NCBI RefSeq assembly: GCF_003148495.1 | Contig: NZ_QGGH01000001.1 | Location: 826,347-890,346, forward strand | Origin: Mesorhizobium loti | Lineage (GTDB): Bacteria > Pseudomonadota > Alphaproteobacteria > Rhizobiales > Rhizobiaceae | Direction of reading: 5' to 3' | DNA: 64,000 bases | In this document: positions 8,694-16,607 of the stretch, in pieces | Numbering within the stretch: position 1 is the first letter of the stretch | Layout: each line of letters opens with the position of its first letter | Notes under the pieces: model-generated | The model's input: only the letters and a program-made list of their open reading frames with translations | Databases searched by the model: none | What the model was told of the DNA's origin: nothing | Position numbers and translations under genes: made by a program

Positions 8694-8756
8694 GGACTTG
8701 AACCCCCGACCCCAGGATTATGATTCCCGTGCTCTAACCAACTGAGCTACCCCGCC
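8680..8756 (-). tRNA. tRNA-Met (CAU), elongator type
   Basis: 77 nt on the minus strand, with CCA encoded. The acceptor arm GGCGGGG pairs with UCCCGCU. The D-arm contains AGCUCAGUUGGUUAGAGC. The anticodon stem CGGGA/UCCUG encloses loop AUCAUAA with anticodon CAU. The T-arm has GGUUCAAGUC. The first base pair is G-U instead of the unpaired position of initiator tRNA, and the anticodon stem lacks three consecutive G-C pairs of the initiator kind, so this is an elongator Met tRNA. A CAU-reading tRNA-Ile with lysidine is the main alternative but has a different body sequence. Confidence 0.93.
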
Positions 8757-8996
8757 AGGGCGGCGAAAGGCCCGAAATCCGCCTCAAATCGAAAGGCACG
8801 TCGGGGGCGTTCGCCAAGGTCGCGCGGATATAAGGTTGGGAGGGTGAGCCTGTCAAGCTTCGAAGCAACCGGCTTGCCGGCTTATCGTCATTATCGAAAA
8901 GCTTTGCCGCGCAGACATTTGGTTGCTGCCGCCGGGGTTGAGTTCGACGGGGCACGTCGCTATGTCTCGGCCACGAGTTTTTAGAGTTTGAAACAG

Positions 8997-9956
8997 ATGA
9001 AGCCGCGCATTGCAGTCCTCGGTTGCGGATACTGGGGCAGCAACCACATCCGCACCCTCAAGGCGCTCGGCGCGCTGCACGCGGTCTCCGACACCAACCG
9101 GGCCCGTGCCGAAGGCTTCGCCAGCGAACAGGACTGCCTGGCGATCGAGCCGGACCAGTTGTTCGTCCGTGACGATATCGACGCCATCGTCATGGCACTG
9201 CCGCCGCAATTCCATGCCGACCTTGCCGTGCGTGCCGTCGAGGCTGGCAAGGACGTGCTGGTGGAAAAGCCGATCGCGCTGACGGTTGCCGACGCCGAGC
9301 GTGCGGTGCAGGCGGCCAAGGACAATGGCCGCGTCTTCATGGTCGGCCACGTCCTGCGTTTCCATCCCGCCTTCGAGACGCTGAAAGGGCTGATCGACAA
9401 GGGCGAACTCGGCGAAGTCCGCTACATCCACTCGCACCGGCTCGGCCTCGGCAAGTTCCACACCGAGAACGACGCGCTGTGGGACCTGGCGCCGCATGAT
9501 CTGTCGATGATCCTGGCGATCACCGGCACTGAGCCGATCGAGGTGCGCGGCGAGGGGGCCGCCCTGCTCGACAATCTCAGCGACTTCGCGCATCTGCACA
9601 TGCGTTTTCCCAACGGCCTGCGCAGCCATCTCTTCACGTCGCGTCTTAATCCCTATCGCGAGCGGCGGCTGACCGTGGTCGGCACCAAGGCGATGGCGGT
9701 GTTCGACGACGTCGAGCCATGGGAACGCAAGCTTGCCGTCTACCGCCATGCGGTGTGGCAGGACAGCGGCCAATGGGCCTTCACCACCAATGAGCCGTCC
9801 TATGTCGCGGTTGCCCAGGGCATGCCGCTGACGCGCGAGCTGGAGCATTTCATCCAGTGCATCGAGACGCGTGCCGAGCCGCGCACCAGCGGCGAGGAAG
9901 CCATCAGGGTGCTGCGCATCCTGACCGCGGGCACGGTCACGCACACCAAATCCTGA
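8997..9956 (+). CDS. Gfo/Idh/MocA family oxidoreductase
   Basis: 319 residues from ATG 8997 (a TTG three codons earlier is also in frame). N-terminal Rossmann domain with AVLGCGYWGSNH as the nucleotide site, then the family hallmark EKPIAL (about residues 90-95), and a C-terminal alpha/beta dimerisation domain carrying GHVLRFHPAF and the His of LAPHDLSM. Such enzymes oxidise or reduce sugars and cyclitols with NAD(P). The sequence style resembles UDP-N-acetylhexosamine 3-dehydrogenases of the WlbA group, though no polysaccharide genes flank it. The stop codon lies inside the arm of a hairpin element that follows immediately. Confidence 0.85.
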   Translation: MKPRIAVLGCGYWGSNHIRTLKALGALHAVSDTNRARAEGFASEQDCLAIEPDQLFVRDDIDAIVMALPPQFHADLAVRAVEAGKDVLVEKPIALTVADAERAVQAAKDNGRVFMVGHVLRFHPAFETLKGLIDKGELGEVRYIHSHRLGLGKFHTENDALWDLAPHDLSMILAITGTEPIEVRGEGAALLDNLSDFAHLHMRFPNGLRSHLFTSRLNPYRERRLTVVGTKAMAVFDDVEPWERKLAVYRHAVWQDSGQWAFTTNEPSYVAVAQGMPLTRELEHFIQCIETRAEPRTSGEEAIRVLRILTAGTVTHTKS

Positions 9957-10098
9957 GACCGTTTGGAAATTCCACTCCGGCGGCCATCTAGTGGCGTTTT
10001 CTGCGCTTCCCAGTTCTACTGCGTCGACGCAGTAGAACTGTGCTCACGGACCCAAATGTCCGCTCATGACTCGCCAGAGCGAATTTCGAAACGGTCTC
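9955..10098. repeat. 144-bp imperfect palindromic element with a perfect 30-bp central palindrome
   Basis: The ends are 18-bp inverted repeats with one mismatch (9955-9972, starting GAGACCGTTT, against 10081-10098, ending AACGGTCTC). The centre (10011-10040) is a perfect 30-bp palindrome with half-site CAGTTCTACTGCGTC. The intervening sequence is also partly symmetrical. The element begins within the stop codon of the oxidoreductase and ends 16 bp before the mnmA stop. It could be a MITE-like mobile repeat that now serves as a bidirectional terminator between convergent genes. No poly-T tract follows the centre. Confidence 0.7.
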
Positions 10099-10114
10099 CG
10101 AGAGGACGGAGCCC

Positions 10115-11305
10115 CTACTCCGCGGGAATCTGCGTCGGCCTGGCGGCCAGCCGGGTCAGCATGGCCTCGGCCTCGGCGCCACGCTCCGAACGCTCGATGA
10201 AGCCGCCGCCGAACACGCGGGCCTCGTTGCCGTCATCGGAATAGAGCACGCAGGCTTGCCCGGGCGCGATGCCGGACTCGCCGTCGACCAGTTCCACCCA
10301 TGTGGCGCCTTTGCCGTGATGCAGCACGGCCGGGCGCGGCGGTCGCGTCGAGCGAACCTTGGCGAACAGTTCCAGGCCGCCAGCGGGGACATCTGTGAGC
10401 GGTCCGTCGCCCAGCCAGTTCATATTGCGCAGATAGATCTTGTGCGTCTCCAGCGCCTCGCGCGGGCCGACCACGACACGGGCGCGGTCGGCATCGAGAT
10501 GGACGACGTAGAGCGGCTCGCCGGAAGCTATGCCGATGCCACGGCGCTGGCCGATCGTGTAGCGCAGGATGCCCTCATGGCGGCCGAGCACGCGGCCGTC
10601 GATGTGGACGATGTCGCCCGGATTGGCGGCAGTCGGCTTCAGCTTGGCGATGATGTCGGAATATTTGCCCTGCGGCACGAAGCAGATGTCCTGGCTGTCC
10701 TGCTTGGCGGCAACCGTCAACCCCATCTCCTCGGCAATGGCGCGAACCTGTGGCTTCGACAGGCCGCCAAGCGGAAAGCGCAGATAATCGATCTGTGCCT
10801 GCGTGGTGGCGAACAGGAAATAACTCTGGTCACGGTCGGCGTCGACCGGCCGGTAGAGCGCGCGGTGGGCGCCATTGGCACCGGAGCGGATGTAATGGCC
10901 GGTGGCCAGGGCGTCGGCGCCAAGCTCCTTGGCGGTGGCCAGGAGGTCGGCGAACTTCACCGTCTGATTGCAGGAAACGCATGGGATCGGCGTCTCGCCG
11001 GCGACGTAGCTCTCGGCGAAGGGATCGATCACCGCCTTGCGGAAGCGCTCCTCGTAGTCGAGCACATAATGCGGGATGCCGAGCGTCTCGGAGACACGGC
11101 GGGCATCGTCGATGTCCTGCCCGGCGCAGCATGAGCCGGCCCGGTGCGTCGCCGCGCCATGGTCGTAGAGCTGCAAGGTGACGCCGACGACATCATAGCC
11201 CTCGCGCTTCAGCAGGCCGGCGACGACCGATGAATCGACACCGCCCGACATGGCGACGACGATACGGGTGTTTTCGGGACGTCCAGGAAGATCGAGGCTG
11301 TTCAT
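10115..11305 (-). CDS. mnmA: tRNA-specific 2-thiouridylase MnmA
   Basis: 396 residues. PP-loop ATP site SGGVDSS (residues 20-26). Catalytic cysteines are Cys112 in [11 protein letters not shown] and Cys208 in [13 protein letters not shown], equivalent to the acceptor and persulfide cysteines of the E. coli enzyme. It adenylates and thiolates U34 of tRNA-Lys, -Glu and -Gln, using sulfur relayed from a cysteine desulfurase. ATG 11305 is chosen over upstream starts because the conserved N-terminus (RIVVAMSGG) begins just after it. The N-terminus is about ten residues longer than in E. coli, as is normal in Rhizobiales. Confidence 0.96.
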   Translation of the reverse strand: MNSLDLPGRPENTRIVVAMSGGVDSSVVAGLLKREGYDVVGVTLQLYDHGAATHRAGSCCAGQDIDDARRVSETLGIPHYVLDYEERFRKAVIDPFAESYVAGETPIPCVSCNQTVKFADLLATAKELGADALATGHYIRSGANGAHRALYRPVDADRDQSYFLFATTQAQIDYLRFPLGGLSKPQVRAIAEEMGLTVAAKQDSQDICFVPQGKYSDIIAKLKPTAANPGDIVHIDGRVLGRHEGILRYTIGQRRGIGIASGEPLYVVHLDADRARVVVGPREALETHKIYLRNMNWLGDGPLTDVPAGGLELFAKVRSTRPPRPAVLHHGKGATWVELVDGESGIAPGQACVLYSDDGNEARVFGGGFIERSERGAEAEAMLTRLAARPTQIPAE

Positions 11306-11594
11306 GGTTCTTTCGTTCTGCACGGCGTCTGAATGCCAATGACGCGAATATAGGTCAAGCTTTGCGGCTACGCCAGCTTGCAGGGCGGACCGACAGGCGG
11401 CGACCGGTTCCGGTGAACGGGTGGATTTTTCGCGCACTGCCGCCGCTTCCAGGCGGATGTTTCAAATGCCAGCGAAAAGACTAACGCGGCGTTCATGATC
11501 CTTACCTAGTCATTAGGGTCTGCTTAGGCAATTTTTAAAGCTGTGGCGGTAACGTGGCGGGGATTGGGTCTTTGAGTTTTTTGTAGAGAGTACG

Positions 11595-11870
11595 ATGACC
11601 GATCTGGTTAGACCGAGAGTCAAATATGTTATCGGGCCTGACGGCAGCCCACTTACGATTGCCGATCTGCCGCCGACGAATACACGTCGCTGGGTTATCC
11701 GGCGCAAGGCGGAAGTGGTTGCGGCCGTGCGCGGCGGGCTTTTGAGCCTGGACGAGGCTTGCCAACGCTACAAGCTCACCACCGAGGAATTCCTGTCCTG
11801 GCAGGCGTCGATCGACGAATATGGCCTTGCCGGGCTGCGCACGACACGCATCCAGCAATACCGGCACTAG
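11595..11870 (+). CDS. sciP: CtrA inhibitor SciP (DUF1153 family)
   Basis: 91 residues. The whole length is the DUF1153 helix-turn-helix: a beta strand KYVIGPDGSPL, then RRWVIRRKAEVVAAV and GLLSLDEACQRY, and a recognition helix LTTEEFLSWQ. In Caulobacter SciP binds CtrA at promoters and stops it recruiting RNA polymerase, limiting CtrA-driven genes to the right cell-cycle phase. Its lying about 3.6 kb from ctrA and 5 kb from chpT fits a shared regulatory neighbourhood. SD AGAG at -10. The upstream gap (11306-11594) has a short CCTA/TAGG palindrome at about 11505-11517, but no clear promoter was identified. Confidence 0.93.
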   Translation: MTDLVRPRVKYVIGPDGSPLTIADLPPTNTRRWVIRRKAEVVAAVRGGLLSLDEACQRYKLTTEEFLSWQASIDEYGLAGLRTTRIQQYRH

Positions 11871-12079
11871 CAAGATTTGCTTCTGGAACGGCGGTCGTGA
11901 ATCGAGGGGCGGCGCAACCGTCCTTTTTTCGCTCGCGGGCCGGTGAGCGCGGCCCCCCTCGATCGCCACAACGCAAGCTCGCTCGCAGACCCGCGGGGGT
12001 GAGCCATGGGTCGTCCCTCCTTCGGGGTTCCACAGGGCGAGGAGAAGATCGCGCTTCCCCGATCAGGTATGAAAGAAAT

Positions 12080-12484
12080 CTATTCCACAAATGAGCCGAG
12101 GAAGTCGTTGACCAAATCCTCGTTCGTCTTCGAAAAAAGACTTTCGATGGTTAGGTCCATCTCTTTCTGGGCAATAATCGCGTCGATATGTGCGGTTGGG
12201 AGCGGATTGCTGAATCGGCAACTTAGCGCGTGTTGTGTCCTTTGAACCAGGTAGCAGCTCACGAGTTCGGATTTTTCGTCACCAAATTGCAGGTAAAAGT
12301 GATCCGGACTGCCTGAAAAGCTGCCGATATACAGCGCCGCTCCGCCCTCAGACAGGTCCAGCATACGGAAATTGGCGCTCAGTACCTCTCGCAGGCCATG
12401 TGACGGGAAGATGAGTCGAACAAGGAAGTTGACGTCTCTTCGAACCCATCTGCGTTTTTCCTCGGTACTCCCGGAATATACCAC
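12080..12484 (-). CDS. PilZ domain protein (cyclic-di-GMP receptor)
   Basis: 134 residues from a GTG start at 12484. A single PilZ domain: the Arg motif RRWVRR (residues 11-16, giving RxxxR) and DLSEGG (residues 43-48, giving D-x-S-x-x-G), both needed to bind cyclic-di-GMP, with the expected beta-barrel strands between and after. The C-terminal third is helical and acidic and resembles no known output domain. Stand-alone PilZ proteins typically relay c-di-GMP to motility, cellulose or cell-cycle machinery. The position between sciP and the ctrA cluster makes a cell-cycle or motility link attractive but unproven. Confidence 0.85.
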   Translation of the reverse strand: MVYSGSTEEKRRWVRRDVNFLVRLIFPSHGLREVLSANFRMLDLSEGGAALYIGSFSGSPDHFYLQFGDEKSELVSCYLVQRTQHALSCRFSNPLPTAHIDAIIAQKEMDLTIESLFSKTNEDLVNDFLGSFVE

Positions 12485-12762
12485 ACGCTTTGTCCCAAAA
12501 CTTGAGATTCCAAGTATTTCTTGTTAACTACTTCGGTAACATGGGTTAAAAGGCTTAAAGATCGATAGGAGGTTCCGTTCGAATTGGTTCTACCCATATG
12601 GATTCTCGAGCGCGCACCCGTTTCTCAACGTCGCCGATCTCGCATATAACCGGGCAGAGGCGAGACGATCCAGCGCGCCGCGCTAGGTTCGTCCGCGCCC
12701 GCGCGCTCGAAATAAGGGCGCGACAAGCCGCGCCTTCGTTTTCGAAACGAGTCTTTTGGCGC

Positions 12763-13689
12763 TCAAACCGTCAGCGCAACCTTGCCGATCGGCTTGGTGG
12801 CGAGGAAGGCGTGAGCAGCCCCCGCCCGGTCGAGCGGGAAGCTTTTCGCCACATGGACGGCGAGCTTTTTCGCATCGATCAACTGAGCCAGTTCCTGCAG
12901 GCCCTTCCTGTCGGGCACGACGGACATGCGCTCGACCCGGATGCCCTGCGCACTGGCCTGCGCCCTGGTGGCGTCGCTGACATTGAGCAATGACACCAGC
13001 ACGCCACCGCGCTTGAGCACCTTCAGTGAGCGTTCGGCATGCTCGCCGCCCAGTGGCTCCAGCACCAGATCGATGTCGCGAACCTGGTCGGTGAAATCGC
13101 CCTTGGTGTAGTCGATGACCTCATCGGCGCCGAGTTTGCGGACGAAATCGAGCTTTTGCGGTCTGGCGGTGGCGATAACATAGGCGCCGCGCGCCTTGGC
13201 GATCTGCACCGCCAGATGGCCGACGCCGCCGGCCCCCGCATGGACCAATACGCGCTGGCCCGATTTCAGCCCGCCATGGCGGACGAGGCCTTGCCAGGCG
13301 GTCAGGCCGGCCAAAGGCAAGGCGCCTGCCTGGAGGTGGTCGGCGCCCTTCGGTTTCAGTGCGATTTCATCGGCCGGCACAGCCGCCAGTTCGGCATAGG
13401 CCGCCGCCTGCTTGGGAAAGCGCGGCATGCCGAACACCTCGTCGCCGATCTTGAAGCCGGTGACGCCAGCGCCGAGCGCCTCGATTGTTCCCGAGATATC
13501 CCAGCCCAGGATGAAGGGCGGCTCGCCGAGCAGCTGATAGTGGCCGGCGCGAACGGAGCCATCGACCGGATTGATGCCGGCGGCTTTGACGCGGACCAGC
13601 ACCTCGCCGGCCTTTGGTGTGGGGTCGGGCTGATTGGCAATGACAAGGACGTCGGGTCCGCCGACGGAGTTCTGGATAACGGCACGCAT
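12763..13689 (-). CDS. Zinc-independent NADPH:quinone reductase (MDR superfamily)
   Basis: 308 residues. GroES-like N-terminal domain (VRVKAAGINPVDGSVRAG), then a Rossmann domain with AGAGGVGHLAVQ. The catalytic zinc ligands of alcohol dehydrogenases and the four-Cys structural zinc loop are missing, placing it in the quinone oxidoreductase/zeta-crystallin branch. It probably reduces quinones or enones with NADPH. ATG 13689 has SD GGAG 8 bases upstream; the longer open frame upstream runs through the operator and is ignored. It is divergent from an HxlR-type regulator with a palindrome between them, so it is very likely induced by electrophilic or quinone stress. Confidence 0.9.
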   Translation of the reverse strand: MRAVIQNSVGGPDVLVIANQPDPTPKAGEVLVRVKAAGINPVDGSVRAGHYQLLGEPPFILGWDISGTIEALGAGVTGFKIGDEVFGMPRFPKQAAAYAELAAVPADEIALKPKGADHLQAGALPLAGLTAWQGLVRHGGLKSGQRVLVHAGAGGVGHLAVQIAKARGAYVIATARPQKLDFVRKLGADEVIDYTKGDFTDQVRDIDLVLEPLGGEHAERSLKVLKRGGVLVSLLNVSDATRAQASAQGIRVERMSVVPDRKGLQELAQLIDAKKLAVHVAKSFPLDRAGAAHAFLATKPIGKVALTV

Positions 13690-13716
13690 TGAGATATCTC
13701 CTGCTTGGTTGCTGCC

Positions 13717-13733
13717 ACTATCATTTGGATAGT
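13717..13733. promoter_or_regulatory. Candidate HxlR operator
   Basis: ACTATC-atttg-GATAGT: a perfect 6-bp inverted repeat with a 5-bp spacer, 28 bp upstream of the quinone reductase start and 47 bp upstream of the HxlR gene start. A partial third copy (AATAGT, 13734-13739) follows directly. ACTAT-type half-sites occur in operators of HxlR-family regulators; the assignment rests on this and on the divergent arrangement. Confidence 0.65.
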
Positions 13734-13779
13734 AATAGTCCCTTGTCCAGTATGTACCTTTCTGATATATACGCACCTC

Positions 13780-14178
13780 ATGGATAGTGAGAACGACTGC
13801 GGTTTCGGCTATGACGCGTTCCGGCGAACGTGTCCTTCGCACACCGTGCTGGAGATGCTGGCCAGCAAATGGGTCTATCTGGTGGTTTGCGCGCTGCGCA
13901 AAGGCCGGCTGCGCAATGGCGAGCTTGCCCGCAAGCTCGAAGGCATTACGCCGAAGATGCTGACGCAGACGCTGCGCGTGCTTGAGCGTGACGGACTGGT
14001 GCGGCGCGATATCTTCCCGGTCATCCCGCCGCGTGTCGAATATGAGTTGACCGAACTCGGCCAGAACCTGGCGGGGCTCCTTACCGAGATCAGATCATGG
14101 GCGGAGCAGCATGCACCGGACATCAAGGACGCCCGTGCGAGGGCAATTGCCGATGGTGAAGGGGATTGGGCCGCCTAA
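13780..14178 (+). CDS. HxlR family winged-helix regulator
   Basis: 132 residues. The HxlR domain covers residues 16-112: CPSHTVLEMLASKW, then RNGELARKLEGITPKMLTQTLRVLERDGLVRR (recognition helix and turn) and PRVEYELTELG (wing). Cys18 is the conserved N-terminal cysteine that acts as a redox/electrophile sensor in YodB and HypR; a second cysteine, Cys7, lies close by. Together with the divergent quinone reductase this suggests a thiol-switch repressor of quinone detoxification. ATG 13780 is used because the domain starts right after it; there is no strong SD, so translation may start on a leaderless or short-leader transcript. Confidence 0.9.
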   Translation: MDSENDCGFGYDAFRRTCPSHTVLEMLASKWVYLVVCALRKGRLRNGELARKLEGITPKMLTQTLRVLERDGLVRRDIFPVIPPRVEYELTELGQNLAGLLTEIRSWAEQHAPDIKDARARAIADGEGDWAA

Positions 14179-14225
14179 TGTATGTCGCCCAAAAGTGACC
14201 TCGGTTTTGGGAAAACGACATGCAT
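14178..14225. repeat. 48-bp palindromic interspersed repeat, copy 1
   Basis: An imperfect palindrome with ends ATGTATGTCG and CGACATGCAT and core CCCAAAAGTG...CGGTTTTGGG. It has the same architecture as the copies at 18185-18232, 18336-18384 and 59035-59082, in reverse orientation. It overlaps the last base of the HxlR stop codon. Elements of this kind are common between genes in Rhizobiales and may fold in RNA to stop or stabilise transcripts. Confidence 0.8.
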
Positions 14226-14330
14226 AAAAACTTAGGGCGGCTCTCAGTTTTCTTGGCGGCCTTCCACCAGGGCCGGCCGAGATCATGCACTTGCCAGATG
14301 GCAAGCGCCAATGTCGTGGACAGGCCGGTT

Positions 14331-14708
14331 TCAGCCGATCATGGCGCTGCGGCCGCCGATTTCGGCTTCGCGGATCTTGGTGTCACGCGATTCCAGCATT
14401 TCCGCCTTGGAAAGCTCCGCTTCAGCTTCGCCGAGTAATGATTCGGCAGTGCTTCGCTGCTGCGCGAGGTCGCTTTGCGAATTTCTGAGGTTGTCGCGGC
14501 GCAAACGCGCCGCCTTGGCGAAGGTCGGATAGGCGAAATGGTTGATGTCGGTGATGCCGGCCTTCTTTTCTTCAGCGGTGATCTGAAGCTCCAGCTCGAC
14601 GGCCATGCGTTCGAACTCGGCGATCATCATGTCGAGCTGCAGCAGCTGCCGCCGCTTCTCATTCACCTGAAACTGTTTCAGCCGAACGAGGTTTTCACGT
14701 GACTTCAT
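14331..14708 (-). CDS. FliJ-like flagellar export chaperone
   Basis: 125 residues, almost entirely predicted alpha-helix and coiled coil: KSRENLVRLKQFQVNEKRRQL at the N-terminus, then two long amphipathic helices with regular Leu/Ala spacing. This is the FliJ pattern: a two-helix stalk that works with the FliI ATPase in flagellar type III export. FliJ-like proteins diverge strongly in sequence, so the name rests on length, helix pattern and a position next to ctrA, where Rhizobiales usually carry this gene. ATG 14708 follows a weak SD. It is divergent from ctrA across a 450-bp promoter region and may be CtrA-controlled. Confidence 0.65.
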   Translation of the reverse strand: MKSRENLVRLKQFQVNEKRRQLLQLDMMIAEFERMAVELELQITAEEKKAGITDINHFAYPTFAKAARLRRDNLRNSQSDLAQQRSTAESLLGEAEAELSKAEMLESRDTKIREAEIGGRSAMIG

Positions 14709-15158
14709 GATTCGTACTCCCGGAAACGCACACCCGCACTTATCGTCCAAACCACCTGGAAGAGCCCAGGCCGCACCCGTGTCCACCGGCTTTCCCCGAA
14801 CTATGGGAAACAAAACCCTAAAGTTTTTTGCCAGCGGTAACCATTCGTTTACGGGCATTGTTAATCATACGGGTCAGGACTTAAGGCCGGGTAAAAATTC
14901 CGGCCGCCGATGCGGAAGCGACGTCGATGAGTCCCTGGAGTCACTTAGTCCAGATTGTTGATGTGTTGCATTAGGATTTGGTTCTGAGATTCGTTATTAG
15001 ATTCAAGAGGGTGTAGAAAGAGGTTAAAAAATCTGGTACCGTCATGGGCGGGAAATTAGGTTTTGTTAACCATTTGATGGCAGCCTCTGCACAAGGCAAC
15101 CACTGCTCCGGGTCCGGACGGGTCGTGAAATGGTCCGGCAGCAGAAAAGGGGAATGAA
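14709..15158 (+). promoter_or_regulatory. ctrA upstream regulatory region
   Basis: 450 bp with no gene. It contains five GANTC sites, the target of the cell-cycle methylase CcrM: 14709-14713, 14929-14933, 14938-14942, 14988-14992 and 15000-15004. Four of them fall within 76 bp. Two TAACCATT sequences (14838-14845 and 15067-15074) match the rhizobial CtrA half-site, suggesting autoregulation. The proximal one, as TTAACCAT, is at 15066-15073, about 85 bp before the start codon. Compared with the coding sequence around it, the segment 14940-15075 is AT-rich. Binding is inferred from motif matches only. Confidence 0.65.
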
Positions 15159-15854
15159 ATGCGTGTTCTGCTGATAGAAGATGACAGTGCAACCGCACAA
15201 AGCATCGAGCTGATGCTGAAATCGGAAAGTTTCAACGTCTACACGACCGATCTCGGTGAAGAGGGCGTCGATCTAGGCAAGCTCTACGATTACGACATCA
15301 TCCTTCTCGATCTCAACCTGCCTGATATGTCGGGCTACGAGGTCTTGAGAACGCTTCGCCTTTCCAAGGTAAAGACGCCAATCCTTATCCTCTCCGGCAT
15401 GGCCGGCATCGAGGACAAGGTGCGTGGCCTCGGCTTCGGCGCTGACGACTACATGACCAAGCCGTTCCACAAGGATGAGCTGGTTGCCCGCATTCACGCC
15501 ATCGTGCGGCGCTCCAAGGGGCACGCCCAGTCGGTCATCACCACCGGCGACCTGGTGGTCAACCTCGATGCTAAGACCGTCGAAGTCGGCGGCCAGCGCG
15601 TGCACCTGACCGGCAAGGAATACCAGATGCTGGAGCTGCTCTCGCTGCGCAAGGGCACGACGCTGACCAAGGAAATGTTCCTCAACCATCTTTATGGCGG
15701 CATGGACGAGCCTGAGCTCAAGATCATCGACGTCTTCATCTGCAAGCTGCGCAAGAAGCTCGACGCGGCATCTGGCGGCCAGAATTACATCGAGACGGTC
15801 TGGGGTCGCGGCTATGTGCTGCGCGAACCGGAAGACATCCGCGTCAGCGCCTGA
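15159..15854 (+). CDS. ctrA: Cell-cycle response regulator CtrA
   Basis: 231 residues. Receiver domain 1-120 with acidic pair Asp8/Asp9, phospho-acceptor Asp51 (ILLDLNLP), the signalling Ser in LILSG and Lys in MTKPFH. OmpR-type winged helix from residue 125, ending [14 protein letters not shown]. CtrA is phosphorylated through the CckA-ChpT relay and controls origin silencing, division and flagellar genes in alphaproteobacteria. Strong SD (AAGGGGAATGAA) before the ATG. The GANTC and TAACCATT sites upstream fit control by CcrM/GcrA and by CtrA itself. It is followed by a clear terminator. ChpT, its phosphodonor, is encoded 750 bp away on the opposite strand. Confidence 0.98.
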   Translation: MRVLLIEDDSATAQSIELMLKSESFNVYTTDLGEEGVDLGKLYDYDIILLDLNLPDMSGYEVLRTLRLSKVKTPILILSGMAGIEDKVRGLGFGADDYMTKPFHKDELVARIHAIVRRSKGHAQSVITTGDLVVNLDAKTVEVGGQRVHLTGKEYQMLELLSLRKGTTLTKEMFLNHLYGGMDEPELKIIDVFICKLRKKLDAASGGQNYIETVWGRGYVLREPEDIRVSA

Positions 15855-15884
15855 TCGACGGGCATCGTTCGGACTTTCTTCAAT

Positions 15885-15912
15885 AAAAAACCCGGCTCTG
15901 GCCGGGTTTTTT
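15885..15912. terminator. Bidirectional rho-independent terminator after ctrA
   Basis: Stem CCCGGC/GCCGGG with loop TCTG, flanked by six A on the left and six T on the right, so it works in both directions. It lies 31 bp after the ctrA stop and serves the convergent response-regulator gene too. Confidence 0.92.
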
Positions 15913-15929
15913 GCGTGATGGGCTGGTAA

Positions 15930-15990
15930 TTATCTCTTTTTACGCAATTCCTGACAGCAGGCGCGTCACGCGCTTTTCCTGGAATTGCTC
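15930..15990. repeat. Partial copy of the 107-bp interspersed repeat, overlapping a gene end
   Basis: TATCTCTTTTTACGCAATTCC followed, after a diverged stretch, by TTTTCCTGGAATTGCTC. These two blocks match the second half of the repeats at 48080-48186 and 60326-60431. The copy covers the last eight codons and stop of the response regulator gene on the minus strand. Confidence 0.7.
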
Positions 15991-16370
15991 AACACCACCG
16001 AATCAGGTGCGATCTTCAAGGTGCGAAAACGCTCGAGCAGTTGCGGCCTGTTGAATGGCTTCAAGAGGTAGCCCTGGGCGCCGGCGCGCTTGGCCCGCAT
16101 GATCGAAGCGATATCGAGCTCGACCAGTGAAATCAGGATCTGCGGCCTTATCGGGCTCTCCATGGCGCGCACGCGACGGATGAGATCGACCGCCGGCACA
16201 TCAGGCAAGGCGCCATCGACGACGATGATGTCGGGCATGTCGGCGGCGCACATCTCCAGCGCATCAAGTCCGCTGGCTGCCTCGATGACAATCATTTCGG
16301 AGCCGCCCAGGATGCGTTTTGCAACCTTCCTGATGACACTTGAATCGTCGACGAACATGCAGCGTTTCAT
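15966..16370 (-). CDS. Single-domain response regulator near chpT
   Basis: 134 residues: a receiver domain only. Acidic pair Asp8/Asp9 (FVDDS), phospho-acceptor Asp52 (IVVDGALP), Ser80 and Lys103 (YLLKPF). There is no output domain, so it must act by protein contact or as a phosphate sink, like CheY, DivK or CpdR. It is transcribed in the same direction as chpT and 237 bp downstream of it, so a role in the CckA-ChpT-CtrA phosphorelay is plausible. The sequence is not close enough to DivK or CpdR for me to name it. SD AGAGGAC before ATG 16370. The last residues (SNSRKSA) come from a repeat element. Confidence 0.88.
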   Translation of the reverse strand: MKRCMFVDDSSVIRKVAKRILGGSEMIVIEAASGLDALEMCAADMPDIIVVDGALPDVPAVDLIRRVRAMESPIRPQILISLVELDIASIMRAKRAGAQGYLLKPFNRPQLLERFRTLKIAPDSVVLSNSRKSA

Positions 16371-16607
16371 TTCCGGGTCCTCTTTGCCGTCTGGCAATCC
16401 GGTAGCGTCGGGGGTATCCAGACGCACCATAGGCCAATCTGGTAAAGAAGCCGAAAAGGCGTTAGGTAAAATTTTTACAAAGACTGCGGCTGTTCGCTTT
16501 TATTCGCGAATGCTTCAACGCTGCCCAGGCGATCAAACGCATTTCATGTCGATGGGCCGGAATTACAGATTTCGATGGAAAAATACTTCGGCTTCCCGGC
16601 TGCGCTA

